From Vogesella sp. LIG4 (GTDB lineage Bacteria; Pseudomonadota; Gammaproteobacteria; Burkholderiales; Chromobacteriaceae), in the NCBI RefSeq assembly GCF_900090205.1, contig NZ_LT607802.1, positions 1,651,215 to 1,715,214 on the forward strand: DNA of 64,000 nt, read 5' to 3'. The notes below the pieces were generated by a model. It saw nothing but the letters and a program-made list of their open reading frames with translations, had not been told where the DNA came from and did not search any database. Below are positions 18,007 to 26,569 of this stretch, piece after piece. Every line of letters begins with the position of its first letter. Within the stretch, counting starts at the first letter, position 1. The translations under genes were made by a program, and so were the position numbers.

Positions 18007-18351
18007 TCAATCGGCGGCATCATCCGCCGCTTGCGGCCAGGCTTCAACCGCCGCGTCGCAGCCGTGGCCTATTGCCAGGTAGCGCCGCGCCAGGCGGCCG
18101 AATGCCGGCAGCAGCGCGGCGGGCAGCCAGTGCAGATACTGCCGTGGCGCCGTCAGCAGGCCGCAGTGGTAGCGCGCGGCATCCGCCTGCCAGATGAGGG
18201 CGGGGCAGGGGCCGTGGCGGTGGCGCAGCAACAGCCGCGACAGCGGGCAGGGCGCACTGGCGCAGCACACGCCGCAGCCGTTGCACGGCGCGCCGAAGGC
18301 CGGCTTGGCCGGGGCCGCGCGCTGCAGCCAGATGCGCTGCGTGGCGGGCAT
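18007..18351 (-). CDS. Small Cys-cluster protein (CxxCxxCC, YkgJ-like)
   Basis: 114-aa protein with the cluster CNGCGVCC near residue 24 and further Cys in APC, GPC, YHCGLL and GHGCDAA; such proteins are predicted to bind iron or zinc, function unknown. The start at 18351 lies 2 nt beyond the GST stop, which points to translational coupling. The open frame continues upstream to 18777 but only as a shadow of the GST gene. Related proteins are rich in Arg, as is this one. Biochemical role not inferable. Confidence 0.7.
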   Translation of the reverse strand: MPATQRIWLQRAAPAKPAFGAPCNGCGVCCASAPCPLSRLLLRHRHGPCPALIWQADAARYHCGLLTAPRQYLHWLPAALLPAFGRLARRYLAIGHGCDAAVEAWPQAADDAAD

Positions 18352-18353
18352 GG

Positions 18354-18998
18354 CTAGTCGGCGGCTTCCGCTTCCGGCTCGGCGATATCCGGCGCCATCA
18401 GCGTGTCCGGGTGTTCCCAGCCGGGCTGGGCGGCGATGCGCGCCAGCCAGGCGGCGATATGCGGCCAAGCTTGCACATCGATGCCGGCATCGGCGGCCCA
18501 CCACAGGTAGGCGCTGGCGGAGACGTCGACAATGCTGAAGCCGCTGGCCAGCAGGTAGTCCTGACCGGCGAGATGGCTGTTCAGGGTGTCCAGATCGTGC
18601 TGGCAGCGCGCCGCCAGCCAGTCCAGCACCGCCGGTGGCTGTGGCTCGAACTTGCGGGCAAAGCGCAGGTTGGGCAGCGACAGGCCGATGCGGTTGGCCT
18701 CCCAGCACAGCCATTCGCGGATTGCTTGCTTGTCGCCGGGGCGGCCGGCCAGCACGCCTTCGCTTTCCGCCAGCCACTGCAGGATGGCGTCCGACTGCAC
18801 CATGGCCACGCCGTCCACCACCAGCGCCGGCACTTCGCTCCAGCGGCTGGCGGCACGAAACTCCTCCGGCCGCGCCTCGCGCGCGGTGGCCAGATCGACA
18901 TGGCGGTATTCATGGGATACATCGCCCAGCACCAGCGCCAGGCGCACTTTGTAGCTGTGGCCGGAGTCGCGGTTGCCGTACAGGATCAGATTGCTCAT
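18354..18998 (-). CDS. Glutathione S-transferase family protein
   Basis: 214-aa cytosolic protein with an N-terminal thioredoxin-fold domain (LILYGNRDSGHSYKVRLAL; SEVPALVVDG, the cis-Pro; QSDAILQWLAE, glutathione contact) and an all-helical C-terminal domain (FSIVDVSASAYLWWA). Likely Ser or Cys at the catalytic position is uncertain; the residue after DSGH is Ser. The start MSNLILYG at 18998 has GTGAAAGG nearby; a longer open frame to 19169 overlaps repeat sequence and is rejected. It is followed at once by the Cys-cluster gene. Confidence 0.85.
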   Translation of the reverse strand: MSNLILYGNRDSGHSYKVRLALVLGDVSHEYRHVDLATAREARPEEFRAASRWSEVPALVVDGVAMVQSDAILQWLAESEGVLAGRPGDKQAIREWLCWEANRIGLSLPNLRFARKFEPQPPAVLDWLAARCQHDLDTLNSHLAGQDYLLASGFSIVDVSASAYLWWAADAGIDVQAWPHIAAWLARIAAQPGWEHPDTLMAPDIAEPEAEAAD

Positions 18999-19112
18999 GG
19001 TGAAAGGCCGTCGGGCTGCAAAACGGCGATGATACGGGGCGCGCCGGCTGGCGGCCAACTGTCTTGTGACGGCGGCATGGGCAGGCTTGCGGCCAACGTG
19101 TACTTCGTCACA

Positions 19113-19190
19113 CGCAGGGTGGGCAAAGGCCATGGGCCATGCCCACCGGCGGGAGTCACTGGCGGGCACGCTACGCTTTGCCCACCCTGG
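19113..19190. repeat. Intergenic repeat R1, full copy
   Basis: Inverted element CGCAGGGTGGGCAAAGGC ... GCTTTGCCCACCCTGG, about 78 nt, at the 3' end of the aldehyde dehydrogenase gene. Matches 37790-37869 and part of 4338-4370. A single dispersed word lies beside it (19088-19097), and a one-mismatch copy at 19051-19060. Confidence 0.65.
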
Positions 19191-19203
19191 CCTGGCCCGG
19201 TAG

Positions 19204-20559
19204 CTACTTCTGCCAGTAGGTCTTCACGTTGACGAATTCGTACAGGCCGAACTCGGACAGCTCGCGGCCGTAGCCGGAGGCTTTTACCCCACCGAAGGGC
19301 AGGCGCAGGTCGGAGCTGGTGTAGCGGTTGATGAACACCGCGCCGGCTTCGATGTCGCGGCCCAGTTGCCAGGCGCGTTCGGTATCGGCGCTGAAGATGG
19401 TGGCGCCGAGGCCGAACGGGGTGTCGTTGGCCAGGCGAATGGCGTCGGCTTCGTCGCGGGCGCGCAGGATGCTGGCTACCGGGCCGAACACTTCCTCGTG
19501 GTAGACGCGGCAAGCCGGGGTAACGTCGTCCAGTACCGTGGCGGGGTAGTAGAAGCCCACGCCGTGCGGCATCACGCCGCCACTGAGCAGGCGCGCGCCG
19601 TTGTGCGCCGCGTCCAGCACCTGGGCGTGCAGCGCCTCGCGCAGGTCGGCGCGGGTGAGCGGCGCCAGCGTGGTGGCGGTATCCGCCGGGTGGCCGGGCA
19701 CCAGCGCCTGCACATGCGCCATGAAGGCTTCGATGAAGGCATCGGCCACCTGCGGCACCACGATCATGCGCTTGGCGGCGTTGCAGCTCTGGCCAGCGTC
19801 GCGAAAGCGCGAGTGCGCGGCCTCGGTGGCGGCGGTTTCCACGTCGGCATCGGCCAGTACGATGAAGGGGTTGCTGCCGCCCAGCTCCAGCACCGATTTT
19901 TTCAGGTGGCGCCCGGCCATGGCCGCCACCTGGCGGCCGGTGCCGGTGGAGCCGGTGAAGGCCACCGCGTCCACGCCGCGGATGGCGTCGTCCACCGCAT
20001 CGTGGTTGATCCACGCCACGTCCAGCACGTCCAGCCCGGCATCTCGCACGATGTCCAGCAGCAGCGCGGTGCTCTGCGGCACCGACGGCGCCGGTTTCAC
20101 CAGGCAGGCATTGCCGGCCATCAGCGCCGGCACCGCGAAGCGCAGCACCTGCCACACCGGGTAGTTCCACGGCATGATGGCCAGTACCAGACCCAGCGGC
20201 TCGAAGGCCACGCCGCTCTTGCTGGCGCCGGTGGCGATGTCCTGCGGCGCCAGCAGGCGCGGCGCCAGTTCGGCGTAGTAGCGGATCAGCTGTACCGATT
20301 TGTCGATCTCGGCCAGGCATTCGCGCAGCAGCTTGCCCACTTCCAGCGATACCAGTTCCGCCAGCGCGTGGCGCTGCGCCGCCAGGCGGTCGGCCAGCAG
20401 CAGCATGCGCTCGGTGCGAGCCACGGTATCCAGCCGCGACCAGCGGTGCTGCGCCTGGCGCAGGCCGGTGAGCAATGGTGGCAGGCAGTCGGCATCGAGG
20501 GCGGGGCGGGTGAAGACCACTTCGCCGGAGGCAGGGTTACAGCTGGTGAAGGCGTTCAT
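19204..20559 (-). CDS. NAD(P)-dependent aldehyde dehydrogenase, Sad/YneI-like
   Basis: 451-aa aldehyde dehydrogenase, close in length and motifs to the succinate-semialdehyde dehydrogenase Sad. Seen: MPWNYPVWQVLRF (NAD-binding), FTGSTGTGRQV, VLELGGSNPFIV (catalytic Glu), GQSCNAAKRMIV (catalytic Cys) and EEVFGPVASIL. The AAKR after the Cys is typical of the Sad group. Start at 20559 (MNAFTSCNPASGE) sits inside a longer open frame. It could take succinate semialdehyde from GABA breakdown, overlapping with GabD 30 kb away, or another aldehyde. Confidence 0.82.
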   Translation of the reverse strand: MNAFTSCNPASGEVVFTRPALDADCLPPLLTGLRQAQHRWSRLDTVARTERMLLLADRLAAQRHALAELVSLEVGKLLRECLAEIDKSVQLIRYYAELAPRLLAPQDIATGASKSGVAFEPLGLVLAIMPWNYPVWQVLRFAVPALMAGNACLVKPAPSVPQSTALLLDIVRDAGLDVLDVAWINHDAVDDAIRGVDAVAFTGSTGTGRQVAAMAGRHLKKSVLELGGSNPFIVLADADVETAATEAAHSRFRDAGQSCNAAKRMIVVPQVADAFIEAFMAHVQALVPGHPADTATTLAPLTRADLREALHAQVLDAAHNGARLLSGGVMPHGVGFYYPATVLDDVTPACRVYHEEVFGPVASILRARDEADAIRLANDTPFGLGATIFSADTERAWQLGRDIEAGAVFINRYTSSDLRLPFGGVKASGYGRELSEFGLYEFVNVKTYWQK

Positions 20560-20605
20560 GGCAGCAGGGGTAGCAGGGCAATGACAGTCGTTAGACTGTA
20601 ACAAA

Positions 20606-20642
20606 TGCGGCCAACCCTGACCATGCTGCAAGGTTGGCCGCA
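20606..20642 (-). terminator. Word-pair hairpin after the nitronate monooxygenase gene
   Basis: TGCGGCCAAC (20606-20615) and GTTGGCCGCA (20633-20642) form an 11-bp stem with a 15-nt loop, 17 nt after the stop of the gene at 20660 and ahead of the aldehyde dehydrogenase start. Confidence 0.6.
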
Positions 20643-20659
20643 AGTAGCGCGGGGCCGGC

Positions 20660-21835
20660 TCAGGCGTTGAGATCCAGTGGCTGCTCGCCGCTGAGGAAGT
20701 AGCGAATGGTGTCCTGCACGCTCTTGATGGCATCGCCGAACGGCAGCGGTTCGCTGCCGCGGAAGAACAGCCCCTTGCTGACTTCGCCGCGGAAGGCGGC
20801 TGCCAGCTTGAGGTCGATGCAGAACTGGCCGACCTTGGCCAGGCCGTCGCGCAGGCCGCATACCGACAGGCAGTTCAGCGCCTGGGTGCAGCGTTGCGGG
20901 TCGGCGCGGGCTGCCGCTTGCAGCTTGTCCTCGCGCTTGAGGTAGCTTTTCAGGAACGGGGTGAGGATGCCGCGCGCCGGCAGGCCGGCCACCGACATGA
21001 ATTCCACGATGTCTTCCTGTTTGGCCCCGGCCAGAGTGCGTTTGAAGTCGATGTGGGCATCGCCTTCCTCGGTCACCGCGAAGGCGGTGCCGATCTGCAC
21101 GCCGCTGGCGCCGTATTCGCCCAGGTAGGTCTGCACTTTTTCATGGCTGTTCACGCCACCGGCCACGATCAGCGGAATGCGTTCGCGCTCCAGCCCCAGG
21201 CCGCGGAACAGCTCGAAGGTTTCCTCCAGCACGCGCTTGAAATCGAACTTGCCGTCGCTGACGCCGGCGATGCTGGCGGCGCCCAGGTGGCCGCCGGCAT
21301 GGTTGGGATGCTCGATGACGATGGCGTCCGGCAGGCGGCCCTTTTTCATCCAGCGCTTGAGCACGATGCCGATGCCGCGCGATTCGGACAGGATGGGGAT
21401 CAGCGCCACCTCCGGGTGGTCGGCGGTCATCTCCGGCAGGTCCAGCGGCAGGCCGGCGCCCATCACCACCGCGTGCGCGCCGGATTCGCAGGCCTGGCGC
21501 ACCAGCGCGGCGTGGTCGTCCACCGCTTTCATCACGTTCACCGCCACCAGGCCGTGGCCGTCTGCGGCTGCCAGCGCGGCGCGCACTTCGCGGTCCAGCG
21601 CGATGCGGTTCAGGCGGTTGATGGCGTCCTGGCCCTGCAGGTTGGCCGCATCGGCCAGCAGGTCGTCGTGCAGGTGGCGCAGGTCCACGCTGGCAATGGT
21701 GCCCACGCCGCCCTGGCGCGCCACCGCGCCGGCCAGGCGCTTGGCGGAAATGCCCACCCCCATGCCGCCCTGCACGATGGGCAGCAGCTGGCGATCACGG
21801 ATGATCAACGGGGAAAAAGTATGCGAGATGGTCAT
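20660..21835 (-). CDS. Nitronate monooxygenase family protein
   Basis: 391-aa FMN enzyme of the 2-nitropropane dioxygenase/NMO family, which oxidises alkyl nitronates such as propionate 3-nitronate. The TIM-barrel shows LPIVQGGMGVGIS at the N-terminus, VVMGAGLPLDLPE, IEHPNHAGGHLGA (the glycine-rich phosphate loop with a His), IVAGGVNSHEKV and GVQIGTAFAVTEE. Four Cys cluster in the C-terminal part (C..ALNCLSVCG), as in a subgroup whose substrate is unsettled. Start at 21835 with MTISHTFSP. A word-pair hairpin follows the stop. Confidence 0.83.
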   Translation of the reverse strand: MTISHTFSPLIIRDRQLLPIVQGGMGVGISAKRLAGAVARQGGVGTIASVDLRHLHDDLLADAANLQGQDAINRLNRIALDREVRAALAAADGHGLVAVNVMKAVDDHAALVRQACESGAHAVVMGAGLPLDLPEMTADHPEVALIPILSESRGIGIVLKRWMKKGRLPDAIVIEHPNHAGGHLGAASIAGVSDGKFDFKRVLEETFELFRGLGLERERIPLIVAGGVNSHEKVQTYLGEYGASGVQIGTAFAVTEEGDAHIDFKRTLAGAKQEDIVEFMSVAGLPARGILTPFLKSYLKREDKLQAAARADPQRCTQALNCLSVCGLRDGLAKVGQFCIDLKLAAAFRGEVSKGLFFRGSEPLPFGDAIKSVQDTIRYFLSGEQPLDLNA

Positions 21836-21921
21836 GCCGGTTCCAGCGTCAAAAAAGCAAAGGCAGGATTGTCGGCAGGGAAGGCGCACCCGGCGTTGAC
21901 CGTGGTCAAGCGGGGCCGGAT

Positions 21922-21957
21922 GAAAAACGGGGCGCCGTGCCTGGCACGGGCGCCCCG
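21922..21957 (-). terminator. Intrinsic terminator of the LuxR-type gene
   Basis: CGGGGCGCC+GTGCC (21928-21941) pair with GGCAC+GGCGCCCCG (21943-21957) with one bulged base; on the minus strand a T5 run follows. It lies about 20 nt after the regulator stop. Confidence 0.8.
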
Positions 21958-21978
21958 CTGGTGTGGCGGCCTGGCGTG

Positions 21979-22650
21979 TTAAGCCGCCAGGCCTTTCTGC
22001 AGTCCAAGCACGATGGCGTGGATGCGGTTGTTGGCGTCCAGCTTGCGGATGATGTTGGCCGCATGGAATTTCACCGTGCGCTCGCTGATGTCGAGAATGG
22101 TGGCGATTTCCCAGTTGGTCTTGCCGTGCATCATCCAGTAGAAGATGTCGCGTTCACGGTGCGACAGCGGGTTGCTGCCGCTGCTGGGCGCCGGGCTGAT
22201 GCGCTGCAGCGCGCGGTGCAGGTGCGGCAGCAGGCTGCCCAGCATGCGCAGCTCGGCGCCGGGCAGGGTGCTGTCCACGCGCAGCTGCGTCAGGTGGCCG
22301 TCGTTGTGCAGCGACAGGCAGGCAACGGTCTCGCCGTTTTCCGCACCGAAGAACTGCACCTCGCTGCCCAGGCCCACGCCCTGGCAATCCGGCCCGTGGC
22401 TGAGTAGCGGCACGGTGCCGGCACAGAAGCGGCGCGGCGTGCCCAGCCAGCCCTGGTTGGCTACCGGGCCATGATGAATCTGCAGGGTGCCGGTACCACT
22501 CTCCTCGGCCAGGCTGTCCAGGTAGCATTGCAGCTGCTGTTCAGAATCCAGTTGCGGCAAGGTGTGGAACCATTGCAGCAAGGTAGTCAACTGTGTGTGC
22601 GTCAAGCCGTTGGAGACATGGCCACAGGCAAACGGAATACCCTTTGTCAC
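21979..22650 (-). CDS. LuxR-type (GerE HTH) transcriptional regulator
   Basis: 223-aa protein with a C-terminal GerE/LuxR HTH (LSHRERDIFYWMMHGKTNWEIATILDISERTVKFHAANIIRKL, about 163-205) and an N-terminal sensory part of about 150 residues that lacks the usual Trp/Tyr/Asp pattern of acyl-homoserine-lactone receptors, although its length would fit. I choose GTG at 22650: AGAGGAGAG lies 5 nt before it. The longer frame (to 22713) would need TTG and has no such site. Ligand and targets unknown. No luxI is seen. Confidence 0.78.
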   Translation of the reverse strand: MTKGIPFACGHVSNGLTHTQLTTLLQWFHTLPQLDSEQQLQCYLDSLAEESGTGTLQIHHGPVANQGWLGTPRRFCAGTVPLLSHGPDCQGVGLGSEVQFFGAENGETVACLSLHNDGHLTQLRVDSTLPGAELRMLGSLLPHLHRALQRISPAPSSGSNPLSHRERDIFYWMMHGKTNWEIATILDISERTVKFHAANIIRKLDANNRIHAIVLGLQKGLAA

Positions 22651-23044
22651 CTGGCTCTCCTCTGTATGGTTATTTTGAACAGCTATCTTAGCGAAGCAAT
22701 GTGGGCGTCCCAACGGAATTTCTTCATTGCATGAGTTTTTTGCATGGATGCCATCGCAGATTATCGGGGCTCAACACAAAACAAGGCTGGCAGCGGGAAC
22801 TTGTTGTTGCAAAACGGCATCACTTTGCAAACTGGCCGGAAGGCCGGTAAATCAGCAAATCTGTCCTATGTGTCATTTACGCTGCTGGCATTTATCAGCT
22901 GATCCTTAAATATCTTTAAGCAATGCTTTTTTTCACTTATATTTGACAGAGAAGTTGTAAATTGCATCCGCTTTTGTGTATGACACGTTTTCAAATGGCG
23001 TGCACAAGGCGCACTGCCTTACCTCTGTTACGAGATCAACCCTG
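22651..23044. promoter_or_regulatory. Divergent control region between LuxR-type and LysR-type genes
   Basis: 394 nt without a gene and clearly AT-richer than the flanks. A TTGACA at 22943-22948 could be a -35 element for the LysR gene, but I find no well-spaced -10. There is a poly-T stretch at 22927-22932. No repeat of the window's families occurs in it. Confidence 0.35.
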
Positions 23045-24013
23045 ATGGATACTTTAAAAGCCCTGATGGTCTTCATGACCACTGCCGAGAACGGCAGCTT
23101 TTCCGATGCTGCCCGCAAGCTTGGGGTGTCGCCGGCGGCCGTCAGCCAAAGCATTGCCCGCCTGGAGCAGGAACTGGAAGTGCGGCTGTTCAATCGCACC
23201 ACCCGCCAGCTCACCCTTACCGAGGACGGCCGCCGCTTCTACGCGCAGTGCCGCGGCCCGGTAAACAATCTTGATTCCGCCATCCAGCAACTGAAGGCCA
23301 GCCGCGATGAACCGGCCGGCCATCTGCGCATCAGCCTGCCCAATGCCTTTGGCCGCCGCTTCATCCTGCCGCTGATGGAGGAGTTCTGCTCCCGCTTCCC
23401 GAAGATCCGCGTGTTCTTCGGCATGGACGACCACTTCAGCGACCTGATCGAGGACGGCTACGACGTGGGCGTGCGCGTGGGCATGATGCCGGACAGCCGC
23501 ATGGTGGCGCGCCACCTGGCGCACATTCCGCAGTATGTAGTGGCTGCGCCGGGCTACTGGGACGAGCACGGCAAGCCGCGCAACCCGGAAGAGCTGTCGG
23601 CACACGACTGCATCAACTTCCAGTTCCCCACCTCCGGCCGCCTGTACAAGTGGGAATTCGAGCGTAGCGGCGAGCGCATTCCGCTGGAAGTGTCCGGCAC
23701 CTACACCGTGAACGATGTGGATGCGGTGATCGAACTGGCGCGCCTGGGCCTGGGCGTGGCGCAGCTGCCGGCGCACGAGGTGCTGGCCGATGTGCGTGCC
23801 GGCCGGCTGGAGGCGGTGCTCACCGACTTCGTATCGATGGAACGTTCCATCTATATCTGCTTCCCGCATCGCGACCACATTGCACCGCGTACCCGCGTGT
23901 TCGTGGATTTCGTGCTGGAAAAACTGCTGGAACACCCGGATATCGTCGGCGATCTGCCCGGCGTGGACCTGTCCGCCAAGCGCGCGGCGCTGGGTGATTC
24001 GCACGAAGTGTAA
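23045..24013 (+). CDS. LysR-family regulator upstream of puuB
   Basis: 322-aa LysR regulator with a winged HTH (FSDAARKLGVSPAAVSQSIARLE, about 20-42) and a substrate-binding domain of the DsdC/CrgA-like type (GHLRISLPNAFGRRFI, LGLGVAQLPAHEV). I place the start at 23045 (MDTLKALMVF), the usual LysR opening, not at 22976. It precedes puuB in the same direction, with a strong terminator between, and a T-N11-A dyad lies in front of puuB, so control of polyamine breakdown is a reasonable guess only. Confidence 0.85.
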   Translation: MDTLKALMVFMTTAENGSFSDAARKLGVSPAAVSQSIARLEQELEVRLFNRTTRQLTLTEDGRRFYAQCRGPVNNLDSAIQQLKASRDEPAGHLRISLPNAFGRRFILPLMEEFCSRFPKIRVFFGMDDHFSDLIEDGYDVGVRVGMMPDSRMVARHLAHIPQYVVAAPGYWDEHGKPRNPEELSAHDCINFQFPTSGRLYKWEFERSGERIPLEVSGTYTVNDVDAVIELARLGLGVAQLPAHEVLADVRAGRLEAVLTDFVSMERSIYICFPHRDHIAPRTRVFVDFVLEKLLEHPDIVGDLPGVDLSAKRAALGDSHEV

Positions 24014-24031
24014 GCGAGAGCAATCGCACAC

Positions 24032-24055
24032 GCCCGGCTTGCCGGGCTTTTTTTT
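24032..24055 (+). terminator. Intrinsic terminator of the LysR gene
   Basis: GCCCGGC-TT-GCCGGGC (24032-24047) followed by eight T, about 20 nt past the LysR stop. Textbook form. Confidence 0.9.
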
Positions 24056-24080
24056 GTCTGCTATGTTTAACATATTAGAC
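24056..24080. promoter_or_regulatory. Dyad with T-N11-A core upstream of puuB (LysR-type operator candidate)
   Basis: Symmetric site GTCT-N2-TATGTT-N-AACATA-N2-AGAC (24056-24080). The core TATGTTTAACATA is a perfect T-N11-A LysR motif. It lies 85 nt before the puuB ATG and right after the LysR terminator. Confidence 0.45.
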
Positions 24081-24164
24081 GTAAGGCGGCATTTATTGCA
24101 TAATGATTCAACACAAGCCGCCGTGCTGCACTGCAATGTTTAAGAAATAATACGAGGAGCTGTC

Positions 24165-25451
24165 ATGAACCAGACCATCGACCACACCGGGTCCTACTAC
24201 GCGTATTCGGCCAACCCGTCGCCGGAACGCCCGGCGCTGCGTGGCAGCCTGCGTGCCGATGTCTGCGTGATCGGCGCCGGCTACACCGGTATTTCCACCG
24301 CGCTGCACCTGGCCGAAGCCGGCTTCAAGGTCGTGGTGCTGGAAGCCGCCCGCGTGGGCTGGGGCGCATCCGGCCGCAACGGCGGCCAGATCGTCAACAG
24401 CTATAGCCGCGATATCGATGTGATCGAAGCCCGCCACGGTGCCGAGGCCGCCCGCAAACTGGGTGCCATGGCCTTCGAAGGTGGCAAGATCATCCGCGAA
24501 CGCATCGCAAAATACGATATCCAGTGTGATCTGAAAGACGGCAACGTATTTGCCGCCTTCACCCAGAAGCAGCTGGACGAAATGGCGGCCAAGAAGGCGC
24601 TGTGGGAGCGCTACGGCCACACCGGCCTCAAGCTGATCGACCGGGCCGGCATGAAGAACATCGTGTCCAGCGACCAGTACGCCGGCGCGCTGCTGGATAC
24701 CTGGGGCGGCCACATCCACCCGCTGAACCTGGCGCTGGGCGAAGCTGCTGCCTTCGAATCGCTGGGTGGCCAGATTTTTGAACAGTCCGCCGTAGTGGAC
24801 GTGGTGAAGGGCAAGCCCGCCAAGGTGAAAACCGCGCAGGGCGAGGTGGTGGCCGACACCGTGGTGGTGGCCGGCAATGCCTACCTGGGCAACCTGATTC
24901 CGCAGCTGGCGGAAAAAACCCTACCGTGCGGCACCCAGGTGGTGACTACCGAGCGCCTGGACCCGGCGCTGGCCAAGACCCTGCTGCCGGGCGACAACTG
25001 CGTGGAAGACTGCAACTTCCTGCTCGACTACTACCGCCTGACCGGCGACAACCGCCTGCTGTACGGTGGCGGCACCGTGTACGGCGCCCGCGACCCGGGC
25101 GAGATCGAGCGCCTGGTGCGCCCGAAGCTGCTGAAAACCTTCCCGCAGCTGGAAAACGTCAAGATCGAGTTCGGCTGGACCGGCAACTTCTCGCTGACTC
25201 TGTCGCGCCTGCCGCAGGTTGGCCGCGTGGACAGCAACATCTACTACTCGCAGGGCTGCAGCGGCCACGGCGTGACCTACACCCACCTGGCCGGCCGCAT
25301 CATCTCCGAGGCCATTCGTGGCCAGAGCGAGCGTTTCGACGCCTTTGCCAACCTGCCGCACTACCCGTTCCCGGGTGGCCGCCTGTTCCGTGTGCCGATG
25401 CTGACCATGGGTGCCTGGTGGTACGGCATGCGCGACCGCCTGGGCGTGTAA
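24165..25451 (+). CDS. puuB: Gamma-glutamylputrescine oxidase
   Basis: FAD oxidase that turns gamma-glutamylputrescine into the aldehyde in the Puu route from putrescine to GABA. The 428-aa protein has the family start (HTGSYYAYSAN), the FAD motif VIGAGYTGISTALHLAE (about residue 35) with SGRNGGQIVNSYSRDID right after, and the C-terminal GCSGHGVTYTHLAGRI. Length matches PuuB (about 426). A GAGGAG site precedes the ATG. The other puu genes are not next to it; gabD and gabT, which would take the product on, lie 25 kb away. DadA-like oxidases are relatives but diverge in the opening motif. Confidence 0.85.
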   Translation: MNQTIDHTGSYYAYSANPSPERPALRGSLRADVCVIGAGYTGISTALHLAEAGFKVVVLEAARVGWGASGRNGGQIVNSYSRDIDVIEARHGAEAARKLGAMAFEGGKIIRERIAKYDIQCDLKDGNVFAAFTQKQLDEMAAKKALWERYGHTGLKLIDRAGMKNIVSSDQYAGALLDTWGGHIHPLNLALGEAAAFESLGGQIFEQSAVVDVVKGKPAKVKTAQGEVVADTVVVAGNAYLGNLIPQLAEKTLPCGTQVVTTERLDPALAKTLLPGDNCVEDCNFLLDYYRLTGDNRLLYGGGTVYGARDPGEIERLVRPKLLKTFPQLENVKIEFGWTGNFSLTLSRLPQVGRVDSNIYYSQGCSGHGVTYTHLAGRIISEAIRGQSERFDAFANLPHYPFPGGRLFRVPMLTMGAWWYGMRDRLGV

Positions 25452-25552
25452 AGCTTTGCCGCGCCAGCTGCGGCTGGCGCGCTACCGAAAGCAAGATGGC
25501 AGCACCGGGGGGCGCTGCCGACTTGTGAGTTTGACCTGCTATTGTCCATTGG

Positions 25553-25585
25553 GGCCGGTTCACTGCGAACCGGCCGCTTTTTTTT
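25553..25585 (+). terminator. Intrinsic terminator downstream of puuB
   Basis: GGCCGGTTC (25553-25561) pairs with GAACCGGCC (25567-25575) around ACTGC, followed by GC and eight T. Another hairpin without a T-run, GCGCCAGCTGCGGCTGGCGC, lies nearer the stop (about 25461-25481). The gap 25452-25726 holds no gene. Confidence 0.85.
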
Positions 25586-25726
25586 GTGGCGGCGAAAACG
25601 ATCCGGCGGCCAGGGCGGCAGTGTGTGCTTTAAAATGACAATGGCAAATGTTAATGTCTTGAGCGGCCCGGACATGGGCCGGCCCCGCTACACACAATGC
25701 CCGCACAACACACGGAGAGGCTGAAC

Positions 25727-25999
25727 ATGAAGAAACGACTGAGCAAGATTTCGCCGCTGCAATCGGCCAAGACCCTGGCCGTGCTGTATTTCCTGATTTC
25801 CCTGCCCATGCTGCTGATCATGGTGCCGGTGATGCTGCTGGTCCCGGGCGAGCATCAGCCGGTGGGCATCATGGTGGTGGTGCTGCCGCTGCTGTACGCG
25901 GTAGGGGGCTTCATCGGCACCCTCATCGCCGCCTGGCTGTACAACCTGGCCGCCAGCTGGACTGGCGGCATCGAAATCACGGTGTCCGAACAGCGCTGA
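25727..25999 (+). CDS. Small two-helix membrane protein, unknown function
   Basis: 90-aa protein, MKKRLSKISPLQSAKTLAV, then two hydrophobic helices (about 18-40 and 45-75) and the C-terminal phrase WTGGIEITV. The pattern KISPLQ..K....Y and GGIE near the end recalls a widespread family of short membrane proteins without a known role. I start at 25727 because CGGAGAGG precedes it; a GTG or ATG 30 nt upstream is less likely. A word-pair terminator follows. Confidence 0.75.
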   Translation: MKKRLSKISPLQSAKTLAVLYFLISLPMLLIMVPVMLLVPGEHQPVGIMVVVLPLLYAVGGFIGTLIAAWLYNLAASWTGGIEITVSEQR

Positions 26000-26024
26000 T
26001 CGCCGCACGCCGTTGCGGTGAGTG

Positions 26025-26065
26025 ACAAGTTGGCCGCATGCCCGCCGGGCGTGCGGCCAACTTGT
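26025..26065. terminator. Bidirectional word-pair terminator between convergent genes
   Basis: ACAAGTTGGCCGCA (26025-26038) pairs perfectly over 14 bp with TGCGGCCAACTTGT (26052-26065). The 13-nt loop region holds a further GCCC/GGGC stem. It lies 25 nt after the small membrane gene and 16 nt before the convergent sirB2 stop. Confidence 0.8.
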
Positions 26066-26080
26066 TTATGGCCGGCAGGC

Positions 26081-26458
26081 TCAGAACGGCCACACCATCT
26101 TGGTCTTGGCCACTGCGATGATGTAGATCGGCATCGCCAGCGCCAGCAGCAGCACCGGCCCGCGCAGCGGCGAGCCCTGCAGCCGCTTCAGCCCCAGCGT
26201 ACCCAGAATGATGTAGGCGATCAGCGCCACGATCTTGGCGGCCAGCCACGGCTGCTCCAGCGGCGACAGCCCGGCCCACACTGCCAGGGTGATGGCGGCA
26301 GCCAGCAGGCCGGTGTCCACCACGTGCGGCGCGATGCGCAGCAGCTTGCTCTGCAGCAGTGCCGGCTTCAGGTAGGACAGCGCCGCGCGCAGCGCGAACA
26401 GCGTCACCGACAGGTAGGCGAGGCCGGCGTGGGTGTGTTTCAGCGTCTGGTAATCCAT
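26081..26458 (-). CDS. SirB2 family membrane protein
   Basis: 125-aa protein with four hydrophobic helices, beginning MDYQTLKHTHAGLAYLSVTLFALRA, the SirB/SirB2 family pattern, and a His in APHVVDTGLL. Family role is unclear (named from an invasion-gene screen in Salmonella). A reductase- or haem-related role has been discussed only by guess, so I give none. It converges on the small membrane gene. Confidence 0.8.
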   Translation of the reverse strand: MDYQTLKHTHAGLAYLSVTLFALRAALSYLKPALLQSKLLRIAPHVVDTGLLAAAITLAVWAGLSPLEQPWLAAKIVALIAYIILGTLGLKRLQGSPLRGPVLLLALAMPIYIIAVAKTKMVWPF

Positions 26459-26569
26459 GTGTTCCCCTAGAAATGATGGCGCTGGGCGCCGCCACGGATG
26501 ATAGCGGCTCGGCGTGCAACGGTGGAATGCTAAACTGCCGTGTCCTGATGACTACGCCATCATCGCGCC

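Noticed and set aside
22651..22713. TTG start for the LuxR-type gene
   Set aside because: GTG at 22650 has AGAGGAGAG at ideal distance; the TTG has none.
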